Origin: CAYZBM01 sp964476705
GTDB taxonomy: Bacteria; Pseudomonadota; Alphaproteobacteria; Rickettsiales; UBA6187
Direction of reading: 5' to 3'
Length of the DNA: 15,346 nucleotides
Assembly (NCBI GenBank): GCA_964476705.1
Contig: CAYZBM010000053.1
Coordinates: forward strand, 1 to 15,346
The notes beneath the pieces are model-generated. The model searched no databases. It worked only from the letters and a program-made list of their open reading frames with translations, and was not told the DNA's origin. Below, one piece after another: positions 1 to 7,080 of this stretch (positions are counted from its first letter, which is position 1; each line of letters opens with the position of its first letter). The position numbers were made by a program, and so were the translations under genes.

Positions 1-168
1 ATTGGCGCAATAGGTTCTTTCATTAAGAATTAGATTAAGTGGCCTGAACGGTTACCCATTTATTAATATATTAGTAAATTAAAAATCAGTACCCTTTACA
101 TTATACACCGCACCCTCTCAAAGGAAAGTTAATTAATTAATAAAATGAATTTACTATATATCAATATG

Positions 169-861
169 TTATACGAATAAACCATTAGCATCAGGTGGCC
201 TTAGATGAGTTAATTCTGGCTTCTTACTATTTATACAATAATTCTTTCCATGCATTACCACCTTTACTGGTACTTTGGTATATTCTCTGATAATTGCTTT
301 AATTACATCTAAAGATATCAAATTTTCTTCCATCTCATTAAGAATAATTTCTACTATTTTTATATTAGAAATTTCAAGTAATTTTAGCGCAGAGAGAGCA
401 TCAGAGATAGAGCCTAAATAATTACCTACAACTAAAATTACCTCCAAATTTAAATCTTTAATTAAATCAAGATTATTATAGCGATAAGCCAAGGGGCTCA
501 TTATTCCTCCAGCCGTTTCAATTAAAATATATTCATATTCTTCTCTGGATTGATTTATAAATTTAATTACTTCTTGAGGATCAATTATTTTGCCTTCGGC
601 CTTAGCCGCCATGTTAACTGCAAGTGGTAACTTATATCTAAACGGAGAAATTTTTTCTATATTCTCATTGTTATATTCTAAATTTTGGGCTTTGAGTATA
701 AGAGAGACATCATTCTCTTGGAGCCTATCAAAACCAGTTATGATGGGCTTTAAACTCAAAACTTTTTTATTTTCTTTGAGTAGGCTTTTTGTAAGTAAAC
801 AAGTAATGTAAGTTTTTCCTACTCCAGTATTAGGAGCTACAATCAGATATTTTTTTTGCAT
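169..861 (-). CDS. bioD: Dethiobiotin synthetase BioD
   Basis: Probably converts 7,8-diaminopelargonic acid, CO2 and ATP to dethiobiotin, the step before BioB, in the cytoplasm. Its 230 residues fit the family. A P-loop NTGVGKT lies at residues 11-17, the KPIITG strand with its lysine at about 38, an aspartate at 51 in the place of the nucleotide-site Asp, and IETAGG at 114-119 in place of the usual VEGAGG. VVGNYLGSISDAL (144-156) matches the family's VVG..LG.IN block. The usual SPH after the PY/PF block reads AVN (81-83), so the substrate pocket looks divergent. The ATG start has almost no Shine-Dalgarno sequence. It lies 25 bases after znuB and is the last gene of the train, so it probably depends on readthrough or coupling. 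No other biotin gene is visible. A related ParA/MinD-like ATPase is the alternative, but the KP.(x)TG and AGG blocks favour BioD. Confidence 0.85.
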   Translation of the reverse strand: MQKKYLIVAPNTGVGKTYITCLLTKSLLKENKKVLSLKPIITGFDRLQENDVSLILKAQNLEYNNENIEKISPFRYKLPLAVNMAAKAEGKIIDPQEVIKFINQSREEYEYILIETAGGIMSPLAYRYNNLDLIKDLNLEVILVVGNYLGSISDALSALKLLEISNIKIVEIILNEMEENLISLDVIKAIIREYTKVPVKVVMHGKNYCINSKKPELTHLRPPDANGLFV

Positions 862-886
862 AATATACTATATAATCTATAAGATT

Positions 887-1723
887 TTATGAAAAATGGC
901 GCTTAGAACCAGTAGCAATACTTAAAATTAATAATAATAAGAATACGCCAATTTCGGTAACTACTATTGCAGGGCTAGTTTCGAGCGCAAATTTAAGATG
1001 TAAAAATATACCAACAACTACAGAAATAGCTGCAATAATCACCGCATAAATTGCCATGCTTTCCGGATTTTTAGCAAATTGCCGGCTACTGGCCGCCGGG
1101 ATTATCAAAGTTGAAGTAATAAGTAACATTCCCACAATATTAATAGATACAGCCACTACCACCGCCATAAGTAACATCAGCATTATATTCAGCATAAAAA
1201 TATTTACGCCCTCAGCCTTAGCGCAATCTTCACCAATAACCATTAAGATTAAATCTTGCCAAAAATAAATAAGTAATGATAAAACAATAATTATACTAAC
1301 TCCAATCCAGACAATATCCAGCTCTTTAATGGTCATAATATCGCCAAATAAGAAACTATGAATATCCAAATGACTATCTTCGTCTCCAGCATGTTTATTC
1401 CCGCCAATTATTCCTAAAACTATCATTCCTAAAGATAAGCCGCCATGGGCTAATATTCCAAGTAAAGTATCGGTAGCTAAAAACTTTTTAGTTTGTAACC
1501 AAACCAGTAAAACTGCAAATAAACAACAAGTTATAAGTATAGCTACATGCTGATTAATTCCAAAAATCATTCCCATAGCTATCCCAAGTAAGCCACTATG
1601 CGCTAAAGAATCACCAAAATAAGCCATACGTCGCCATACGGCAAAACAGCCTAAGGGACCCACTAAAATTGCAATACCAACCCCGCCAAGAAGTGCTAAA
1701 ATTGTGCTTTGATCTATGTTCAT
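887..1723 (-). CDS. znuB: Zinc/manganese ABC transporter permease ZnuB
   Basis: Inner-membrane permease of the ABC-3 family, which imports Zn2+ or Mn2+. The 278-residue protein is nearly all hydrophobic, with about eight membrane segments. It has the family's FGDSLAHSGLLG block (36-47), a metal-rich loop with several His and Asp residues (about 110-122), and the cytoplasmic segment ending EDCAKAEGVN (165-174) that docks on the ATPase. It starts at ATG with a good AGGA Shine-Dalgarno eight bases upstream. It lies 27 bases after znuC in the same direction, so the two should form one transporter. The periplasmic metal-binding protein ZnuA is not in the window and must be encoded elsewhere. Zinc versus manganese cannot be settled from sequence; zinc is favoured by similarity and by the His-rich ZnuC tail. 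Confidence 0.93.
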   Translation of the reverse strand: MNIDQSTILALLGGVGIAILVGPLGCFAVWRRMAYFGDSLAHSGLLGIAMGMIFGINQHVAILITCCLFAVLLVWLQTKKFLATDTLLGILAHGGLSLGMIVLGIIGGNKHAGDEDSHLDIHSFLFGDIMTIKELDIVWIGVSIIIVLSLLIYFWQDLILMVIGEDCAKAEGVNIFMLNIMLMLLMAVVVAVSINIVGMLLITSTLIIPAASSRQFAKNPESMAIYAVIIAAISVVVGIFLHLKFALETSPAIVVTEIGVFLLLLILSIATGSKRHFS

Positions 1724-1750
1724 TATTTATTTCCTATTATATTTTTTTAT

Positions 1751-2527
1751 TTATTTTTGCAAAGTTTGGCAACCATCATGTGTATGTTGATGATTATGAG
1801 TATGTTGATACACAGCCATCATTTTGGACATATCTTCGCCAAACATAGAAATAAATTTAGGATCTTTTGCCACCATCTCAGGTTTGCCCGAACAACATAT
1901 ATGGTGAAATAAACAAACTACCTTCTGACTTGAAGCCATAACCAAATGTAAGTCATGCGAAACCATAACAATACTACAGGCATATTCTAAATAGATTTCA
2001 TTTATTAGTTTGTAAAAAGCCATTTGACTTGAGACATCCATATTTTGCGCCGGTTCATCCAAAATTAAAATATCTGGCGAATTAAGTAGGCTCCTGGCTA
2101 ATAAAACTCGTTGTAATTCACCAGGAGATAAATTACTTAAATTCGCATTCATTAAATTTTCTATGTTAGTATTTTTTAAAATTTCCGCTAATTTTTTTGG
2201 CTCTATTTGTTTTTTTAAGCTTAAAAATCTTTTAACCGTGATTGGCAAGGTAAGTGGCGGGATAATTCGTTGCGGCACATAACCAACTTTTAATTTTTTA
2301 TTTTTATTTATTATCCCGGAAGTTGGTATAACTAAACCCATCATAACTTTAAGCAGCAATGATTTCCCCGCACCATTTGGTCCAATAATGGTAATAAAAT
2401 CATTTTTTTTAATATCGAGAGAAATATTATCTAAAATAACTTTATCATCATATTTAAGATAAATATTATTTAAGGAAATTAGATTTTCCTCTTTTAGATT
2501 TTTTATATCTACTTTTTTATCTTCCAT
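1751..2527 (-). CDS. znuC: Zinc ABC transporter ATP-binding protein ZnuC
   Basis: Cytoplasmic ATPase that powers the ZnuB permease. The 258 residues carry a full ABC motif set: Walker A GPNGAGKS (49-56), signature LSPGELQ (133-139), Walker B LILDEP (154-159), D-loop (about 161-164) and switch histidine H191 in SHD. The C-terminus is histidine-rich, with five His at every second residue (242-250) next to C253, and an earlier FHHICC (207-212). His-rich tails are known in ZnuC and are usually read as metal sensing or storage. The ATG lies two bases after the stop of the upstream desulfurase gene, with no strong Shine-Dalgarno, so translation is likely coupled. The N-terminus has about 15 extra charged residues before the first ABC strand. 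Confidence 0.93.
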   Translation of the reverse strand: MEDKKVDIKNLKEENLISLNNIYLKYDDKVILDNISLDIKKNDFITIIGPNGAGKSLLLKVMMGLVIPTSGIINKNKKLKVGYVPQRIIPPLTLPITVKRFLSLKKQIEPKKLAEILKNTNIENLMNANLSNLSPGELQRVLLARSLLNSPDILILDEPAQNMDVSSQMAFYKLINEIYLEYACSIVMVSHDLHLVMASSQKVVCLFHHICCSGKPEMVAKDPKFISMFGEDMSKMMAVYQHTHNHQHTHDGCQTLQK

Positions 2528-2529
2528 CT

Positions 2530-3687
2530 TTATACCATTTTTTCGCGTAATTTATTTACTGCATTAATTACCATATTTGCAGCTTCTCTAATTTCCTCTT
2601 CAGTAGTGGGCTTGCCAATACTAAATCTTAAAGAAGATTTGGCTCGCTGCTGGTCATATCCTAAGGCTTTTATAACATAAGAGCTTTCTGCTGTGCCCGA
2701 TGCACAAGCTGAACTTGAACTTATAGCCAAACCTTTTATTTCAGAAATTAATTTATCGCTTTTAATACCAGAGAAGCTAATGTTTAAATTACCAGAAATT
2801 CTGGTAATTTCTGACCCATTTAAATAAATATCCGGCAAATTATTTTTAAGTAAATTATAAAATAATTCTTTTTTTACTAAAGTTTCTTTTTGTTCAACTA
2901 ACATTTCATCATTAGATATCTCGGAAGCTTTACCAAGACCTACAATTAACTCAGTTGCTAATGTTCCAGATCTTAAACCTAGTTCTTGTCCGCCACCATG
3001 TAATAATGGCATTAATCTTATGGCAGGACTATTTCTAATATATAAAGCTCCTATTCCTTTTGGCCCATAAATTTTATGCCCTGATATACTTAAAAGGTCA
3101 GCACCAATTTCATTGACATTAATTGCTATTTTACCAAAAGCTTGCGCTATATCACTATGAAAAAAAACTTGGGCATCTTTACAAATTTTCCCGATATTTC
3201 TTAAATCTTGAATAACTCCAATTTCATTATTCACAGCCATAATAGAAACTAATAAGGTATTTTCAGTAATGGCATTTTTGAGCTCATTTAGGTCAATAAT
3301 ACCATCTGTCGATACTTTTAAATAAGTTAAATTAAAACCTTGTTTTTCGAGATATTTGCAAGTTTCGATAATCGATTTATGTTCAGTTATACAAGTAATT
3401 ATATGATTTTTTTTCTGTCCATAAAAATTAGCCGTGCCTATAAGAGCTAAATTATTAGACTCAGTTGCACCAGAGGTGAAAATTATTTCGCTATCTTTAG
3501 CATTGATAACTTTAGCTATGCGTGCGCGGGCAAGATCAGTTGCAGCTTCAGACTCCCAACCATAAACATGTTCTTTAGAATTAGCATTACCAAATTTTTC
3601 ACTAAAATATGGCAGCATTTCATCTAGCACTCTTTTATCTACTGGAGTGGTGGATTGATAATCTAAATAGATAGGTCTTTTTTTCAC
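2530..3687 (-). CDS. iscS: Cysteine desulfurase, IscS-like, lacking the usual C-terminal tail
   Basis: PLP enzyme that removes sulfur from cysteine and passes it as persulfide to Fe-S assembly and other acceptors. Residues 5-25 match the IscS start (PIYLDYQSTTPVD). TSGATESNNLAL (71-82) is the cofactor loop, SGHK (202-205) gives the PLP lysine K205, and SSSSACASG (323-331) gives the catalytic cysteine C328. The start is GTG (3685-3687), right before the conserved N-terminus, with a weak purine-rich leader. It ends REKMV at residue 385. E. coli IscS has 404 residues and continues with a conserved SPLWEM-type tail that contacts IscU; that tail is absent here. The stop is followed after two bases by znuC, where iscU would usually be expected. 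It could be a specialised paralogue rather than the housekeeping IscS. Confidence 0.9.
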   Translation of the reverse strand: MKKRPIYLDYQSTTPVDKRVLDEMLPYFSEKFGNANSKEHVYGWESEAATDLARARIAKVINAKDSEIIFTSGATESNNLALIGTANFYGQKKNHIITCITEHKSIIETCKYLEKQGFNLTYLKVSTDGIIDLNELKNAITENTLLVSIMAVNNEIGVIQDLRNIGKICKDAQVFFHSDIAQAFGKIAINVNEIGADLLSISGHKIYGPKGIGALYIRNSPAIRLMPLLHGGGQELGLRSGTLATELIVGLGKASEISNDEMLVEQKETLVKKELFYNLLKNNLPDIYLNGSEITRISGNLNISFSGIKSDKLISEIKGLAISSSSACASGTAESSYVIKALGYDQQRAKSSLRFSIGKPTTEEEIREAANMVINAVNKLREKMV

Positions 3688-3710
3688 TTTATATTTTTTC
3701 TTTTTTATTA

Positions 3711-4829
3711 TTATTTATTTAATCGCTTATATAAATTTCCCCAAACTTCTATAAATCTAACAACTTCATCTAAAGTATTATTTACACCTAAACTAACTCT
3801 AATCGCATTTTTAGCTAAATTTTCTTCTATGCCCATACTCTTAAGCACATGCGAGGTGGTAATTTTACCTGATGAGCAAGCAGAGCCAGTACTTATGGCT
3901 ATATTATTTAAATCAAAATCAATTAATTGCGTTTCACCACTAACATTAGGCATTAAAATACAACTAGTGTTTGGTAAGCGCAAAACTTGGCTAGCACAAA
4001 TTATCGTTTGACTAGTAATTTGCAAAATTGCCGTTTCGAGCTCACCTCGCAATTTCTCTAAGAATATATTTTTTTCATTTTTTAAATTAGTTATAGCAGC
4101 ACCCCATCCAGCTATGGCTAAAACATTTTCGGTTCCTGCGCGATAATTTTTTTCTTGTGCACCACCTTCTATAATACTTTCAAGTTTTACATTTTTATTA
4201 AAAATTAAAGCTGCCACTCCTACAGGACCGCCCATTTTGTGAGCTGATATAGTTATTAGATCCAGCCCCAAATCTAATATATCCAACTGAATTTTGCCTA
4301 AGGCCTGCACCGCATCGCTATGAACTAAAGCTTTATATTTTTTAGCAATTTTTACTATTTCTTTTAGTGGTTCAATAACTCCAGTTTCATTATTAGCTAA
4401 CATCACGGAGACTAATAATTTTTCATTCCCTAAATTAAATTCATTATGTAAAACTTTATCTAACTCTTCCAGGTTAACTAAACCATTTTTATCCACAGAG
4501 ATATGCACCATATCAATATGCGAATTATTTAAAATCGAAGGATGCTCAATATTAGAGGTAATTATTTTATAGCCTGACAAGCCTTTAAGCGCTAAATTAT
4601 TGCTTTCTGTACCTGAGGCCGTAAATACCAACCGCATATTACTGGCATTTAATTTTTCTAAGATTTTTTTACGTACTTCTTCAACTATATTTCTCGCTCG
4701 ACGACCAAAACTATGTAGGGAAGAGGGATTTAATGGCTCTTTCATCAAACCCCTCATGCAAACAACCACCTCTGGTTGCAAATAGGTCGTAGCATTATTA
4801 TCAAAATATATTTTTGCGGTGTTTTTCAT
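3711..4829 (-). CDS. Cysteine desulfurase, NifS/IscS-like paralogue
   Basis: Second PLP-dependent cysteine desulfurase, 372 residues, clearly different from the downstream copy. It has the N-terminal IYFDNNATT (7-15), FTASGTESNNLALKG (69-83), SAHKMGGPVG (195-204) with PLP lysine K198, the RAGTEN block (230-235), and the long flexible loop STGSACSSG (313-321) with catalytic cysteine C318. All key residues are present, so it should be active. Its ATG lies one base after the cysE stop codon, so translation is probably coupled. Tandem NifS-like and IscS genes are, as I recall, found in Rickettsiales, where the first copy is of unclear specificity. Its natural acceptor cannot be read from the sequence. 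SufS is unlikely given the type of active-site loop. Confidence 0.9.
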   Translation of the reverse strand: MKNTAKIYFDNNATTYLQPEVVVCMRGLMKEPLNPSSLHSFGRRARNIVEEVRKKILEKLNASNMRLVFTASGTESNNLALKGLSGYKIITSNIEHPSILNNSHIDMVHISVDKNGLVNLEELDKVLHNEFNLGNEKLLVSVMLANNETGVIEPLKEIVKIAKKYKALVHSDAVQALGKIQLDILDLGLDLITISAHKMGGPVGVAALIFNKNVKLESIIEGGAQEKNYRAGTENVLAIAGWGAAITNLKNEKNIFLEKLRGELETAILQITSQTIICASQVLRLPNTSCILMPNVSGETQLIDFDLNNIAISTGSACSSGKITTSHVLKSMGIEENLAKNAIRVSLGVNNTLDEVVRFIEVWGNLYKRLNK

Positions 4830-4830
4830 T

Positions 4831-5496
4831 TTATCTTTTTTCTAAATTATCTAAACGCGCTTTTAATAACTCTACTTCTTTACTTAATTTTTCAAGGTCC
4901 CGTCTATTAGGATCAACTAATGTTCCACTCTCGGCCCCATAAGGAGCAAATTCTTCTTTATTATCGAGATTCTCATCTACTTTATATTTAGTTCTCCTGG
5001 CCGGAATTCCAACCATAGTTTGATGCGCGTCAACATCTTTAACTACTACCGCATTAGAACCTATTTTTGCTCCTTTGCCAATAGAAATCGGGCCTAAAAG
5101 CTGAGCGCCAGAACCAATTATCACATCATCTCCTACTTGCGGATGACGAACATGATTTCTCTCCAACGAAGTTCCTCCTAAAGTTACCCCATGATATATA
5201 GTCACATTATCACCAACAGTTGCGGTTTCACCAATAACCACCCCCATCCCATGATCGATAAATAATTTTCGCCCAATATTGGCCCCAGGATGAATTTCAA
5301 TCCCAGTAAAAAATCTGCCCATATGCGAGATAAATCTAGCTAATAACCGCCATTTCTTTCGCCATAAATAATTAGATAGCCTATAAAATAACACCGCATG
5401 AAGACCTGGATAGCATAAAATTATTTCAAGCCTAGATTTAGCCGCAGGATCCCGCATAAAAAAGGAATCTATATCTTCAAACATTTTATTAAACAT
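4831..5496 (-). CDS. cysE: Serine O-acetyltransferase CysE, short form
   Basis: Acetylates L-serine with acetyl-CoA to give O-acetylserine, the precursor of cysteine. The 221-residue protein is the short type, lacking most of the long N-terminal helical domain of E. coli CysE. It has the left-handed beta-helix hexapeptide region (about 66-168), catalytic pair D81-H82 in DHGMGVVIGETA, YHGVTLGGT (101-109), H118 and the acetyl-CoA site around VGIPARR (162-168). The C-terminal part (about 198-221) looks like a coiled coil, and GTLVDP (191-196) resembles GTPVDP of other short SATs. A strong AAGGAG Shine-Dalgarno lies at 5503-5508, which fixes the ATG at 5494-5496 rather than the second Met at residue 5. 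It heads the six-gene train and would feed cysteine to the two desulfurases behind it. CysK is not in the window. Confidence 0.93.
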   Translation of the reverse strand: MFNKMFEDIDSFFMRDPAAKSRLEIILCYPGLHAVLFYRLSNYLWRKKWRLLARFISHMGRFFTGIEIHPGANIGRKLFIDHGMGVVIGETATVGDNVTIYHGVTLGGTSLERNHVRHPQVGDDVIIGSGAQLLGPISIGKGAKIGSNAVVVKDVDAHQTMVGIPARRTKYKVDENLDNKEEFAPYGAESGTLVDPNRRDLEKLSKEVELLKARLDNLEKR

Positions 5497-5603
5497 AAAT
5501 TTCTCCTTATATTACCGAGGCTATTTCATTTTTCTAATATTTTTTAATATATTGAGGCTTAAATTTCTTGCTTTTTTGTAAAATATGCATATTATCCCGG
5601 GTC

Positions 5604-5632
5604 TACATAATATTTATTATGCGCAATATAAT
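5604..5632 (+). promoter_or_regulatory. Candidate promoter of the alpha/beta hydrolase gene
   Basis: A perfect -10 hexamer TATAAT lies at 5627-5632, preceded after 17 bases by a weak -35, TACATA (5604-5609, three of six matches). Transcription would start near 5639, about 58 bases before the ATG. The weak -35 suggests an activator, or that the 16-bp palindrome controls access. Confidence 0.4.
5606..5621. promoter_or_regulatory. 16-bp perfect palindrome, possible operator
   Basis: CATAATA-TT-TATTATG has two perfect seven-base arms around a two-base centre. It lies in the divergent spacer between cysE and the hydrolase gene, between the -35 and -10 regions of the best plus-strand promoter candidate. 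That position suits a repressor site. It does not clearly match a Fur, Zur or IscR consensus, and in AT-rich DNA a chance palindrome is possible. Confidence 0.35.
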
Positions 5633-5639
5633 ACATTAT

Positions 5640-5657
5640 CTACTATCAAAATAGTAG
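5640..5657 (+). promoter_or_regulatory. Stem-loop at the predicted 5' end of the hydrolase mRNA
   Basis: CTACTAT-CAAA-ATAGTAG has a perfect seven-base stem with a four-base loop. It lies just where transcription from the TATAAT at 5627 should begin, so it could cap and stabilise the mRNA or act as a second operator half. There is no long T-run after it, so it is not a standard terminator. Confidence 0.35.
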
Positions 5658-5697
5658 TTTATACAGATTTTTATATAAAACTTAAAGGATAATACGA

Positions 5698-6405
5698 ATG
5701 GCAGAAGTTATTTTTAATGGTCCAGAAGGAAGATTAGAAGGTAGATATCACATAAGTACTAATAGTAGCGCCCCTGTTGCCCTAGTTTTGCATCCTCATC
5801 CACTTTATGGTGGAACCATGAATAATAAGGTTGCCTATAATATTTATCATAGTTTTGCCCGCAATGGTTTTTCTGTATTACGCTTTAATTTTCGTGGCGT
5901 AGGTAGATCTCAAGGCAAATTCGACAATGGTATTGGCGAATTAAATGATGCAGCTGCAGCTCTTGATTGGCTACAGTTACAAAATCCTAATGCCTCTTCT
6001 TACTGGATGGGTGGATTTTCTTTTGGTTCATGGATTGGCATGCAATTATTAATGCGCCGTCCTGAAATCCAAGGTTTTATGGCAGTTTCTCCACCTACCA
6101 ATTCTTATGATTTTAATTTCCTATCTCCTTGCCCAGCTTCCGGATTAATTGTCCAAGGAAACCAAGATAGTATAGTTATTGAAGCAGATGTGGCAAAATT
6201 AGTTGAAAAACTAGGAAAGCAAAAAAATACTGAAATAGAATATCAAGTAGTAATGGGTGCCGATCATTTTTTCAGAAATAGAATCGATGAACTTAATTTA
6301 CACTTAGACAATTATGTTAAAAAACGGATTAGAAACGACGCAAGTAAACCGCGCAAAGTTAAACCTGATAGAAGACGTAGACAACAATCGCCTTCGGATT
6401 TATAA
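5698..6405 (+). CDS. Alpha/beta hydrolase with basic C-terminal tail
   Basis: Serine hydrolase of the alpha/beta fold; the substrate is unknown. Residues 28-45 carry the LVLHPHPLYGG.MNNKV block of a bacterial hydrolase group found widely in alphaproteobacteria. FNFRGVGRSQG (63-73) follows. The nucleophile elbow GFSFG (106-110) gives S108, the acid is probably D157 in GNQDSIV, and the histidine is H190 in GADHFF, so the triad is complete. There is no signal peptide or membrane segment, so it should be cytoplasmic. From about residue 208 the protein ends in a strongly basic tail with 12 Lys or Arg in 21 residues, including RRRR (225-228). This lies beyond the hydrolase fold and might bind nucleic acid or membranes. 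AAAGGA (5684-5689) eight bases before the ATG supports the start. It is a single-gene unit, divergent from cysE. Confidence 0.88.
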   Translation: MAEVIFNGPEGRLEGRYHISTNSSAPVALVLHPHPLYGGTMNNKVAYNIYHSFARNGFSVLRFNFRGVGRSQGKFDNGIGELNDAAAALDWLQLQNPNASSYWMGGFSFGSWIGMQLLMRRPEIQGFMAVSPPTNSYDFNFLSPCPASGLIVQGNQDSIVIEADVAKLVEKLGKQKNTEIEYQVVMGADHFFRNRIDELNLHLDNYVKKRIRNDASKPRKVKPDRRRRQQSPSDL

Positions 6406-6424
6406 GATATTTAAATTAATAATA

Positions 6425-6453
6425 ATGTTGCCTATAAATGCTATAGGCAACAT
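6425..6453. terminator. Hairpin between convergent genes, probable two-way terminator
   Basis: ATGTTGCCTATA (6425-6436) pairs perfectly with TATAGGCAACAT (6442-6453) around the loop AATGC, a 12-bp stem. It lies 20 bases after the hydrolase stop and 7 bases after the stop of the minus-strand gene at 6460. In the minus direction a T-rich stretch (TTATTATTAATTT) follows; in the plus direction there is no clear U-tract. It probably ends both transcripts, better for the minus strand. Confidence 0.65.
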
Positions 6454-6459
6454 AAGGTG

Positions 6460-6939
6460 CTATGTTCTAAGTTTACAATTACCCTTATTGCGAGCAATAG
6501 CCTGAGCCATGTCGGTTACTTTAAGTAAACTACTCGGATCTGATTTTTCATCTTCAACAACTCGACCAATCACATCACATGTCCTTATTTTTTCTGCTCT
6601 TGCAAACTCTTCTGCTGCCTGCATAACATATGATAATGCTTGAAGATTATGACAATATGGCAATTTTCCTCCGTCAGTTTCAGCCATAGCTCCTGGGAAA
6701 GTTATTTTAGCATCTATAGCCTCTACTACACTAAGTAATGTAGAAGGCAGCCCTGCCATGGCATTTAATATTTCTTTTCCTAACAATCCCGTAGAAGTTT
6801 CGTTTACTTCATAACTTATAATTTTTCTAAGCCAACTACCTATTCTATGAAAAACAGTTCCTAATTCTCCATTCCCTTGAGATGAAGTAGGAGATGCCGT
6901 TGAAGCTTGAGCAGCCCCAGTTGTTAATTCCGTTAGCAT
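6460..6939 (-). CDS. Hypothetical protein, 159 residues, unrecognised
   Basis: I do not recognise a family. Residues 1-27 are rich in Ser, Thr, Ala and Gly and look disordered. Residues 28-160 appear mostly helical, with a moderately hydrophobic part at about 57-76 that is too polar for a clear membrane segment. There are three cysteines (96, 121, 155) and no signal peptide. The C-terminus is basic (NKGNCKLRT). The ATG has a weak CGGA seven bases upstream. The gene stands alone with its own 3' hairpin. The case for a real gene is its length, the balanced amino acid composition and the convergent layout with a hairpin at its end. A small lineage-specific or secreted protein is possible, but nothing in the sequence proves it. 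Confidence 0.6.
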   Translation of the reverse strand: MLTELTTGAAQASTASPTSSQGNGELGTVFHRIGSWLRKIISYEVNETSTGLLGKEILNAMAGLPSTLLSVVEAIDAKITFPGAMAETDGGKLPYCHNLQALSYVMQAAEEFARAEKIRTCDVIGRVVEDEKSDPSSLLKVTDMAQAIARNKGNCKLRT

Positions 6940-7080
6940 ATCATATTCCGTTTAAATATTATTTTTAATTTACTAATTTGATTTGGTAAGATTTAGCATA
7001 GAGGAAATTTCAAGAAAGAGAAAGTAAATTATTTAATTAATTAGATATCTATTTATTTAACCAAGCTTCTAATTCGCATT

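Noticed and set aside
1..168. Possible end of a plus-strand gene (frame ending at 33), and a TATAAT box on the minus strand (100-105)
   Set aside because: Only ten codons are visible before the stop, and the TATAAT has no -35 at a usable distance (the nearest candidate leaves a ten-base spacer). No gene can be supported in this stretch.
590..811. Plus-strand frame of 73 codons opposite bioD
   Set aside because: It lies wholly inside a well-supported gene, has no ribosome site and shows no family features. The same holds for frames opposite znuB, znuC, both desulfurases and the Sel1 gene.
5497..5603. Promoter for the cysE operon
   Set aside because: Several AT-rich -10-like hexamers exist on the minus strand, but none has a convincing -35 at 16-18 bases, so I did not annotate one.
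7048..7080. Short frame after the anmK stop reading KCELEAWLNK
   Set aside because: It is only a few codons long in a frame different from AnmK, and AnmK already ends at the length usual for the family, so it is not evidence of a frameshift.
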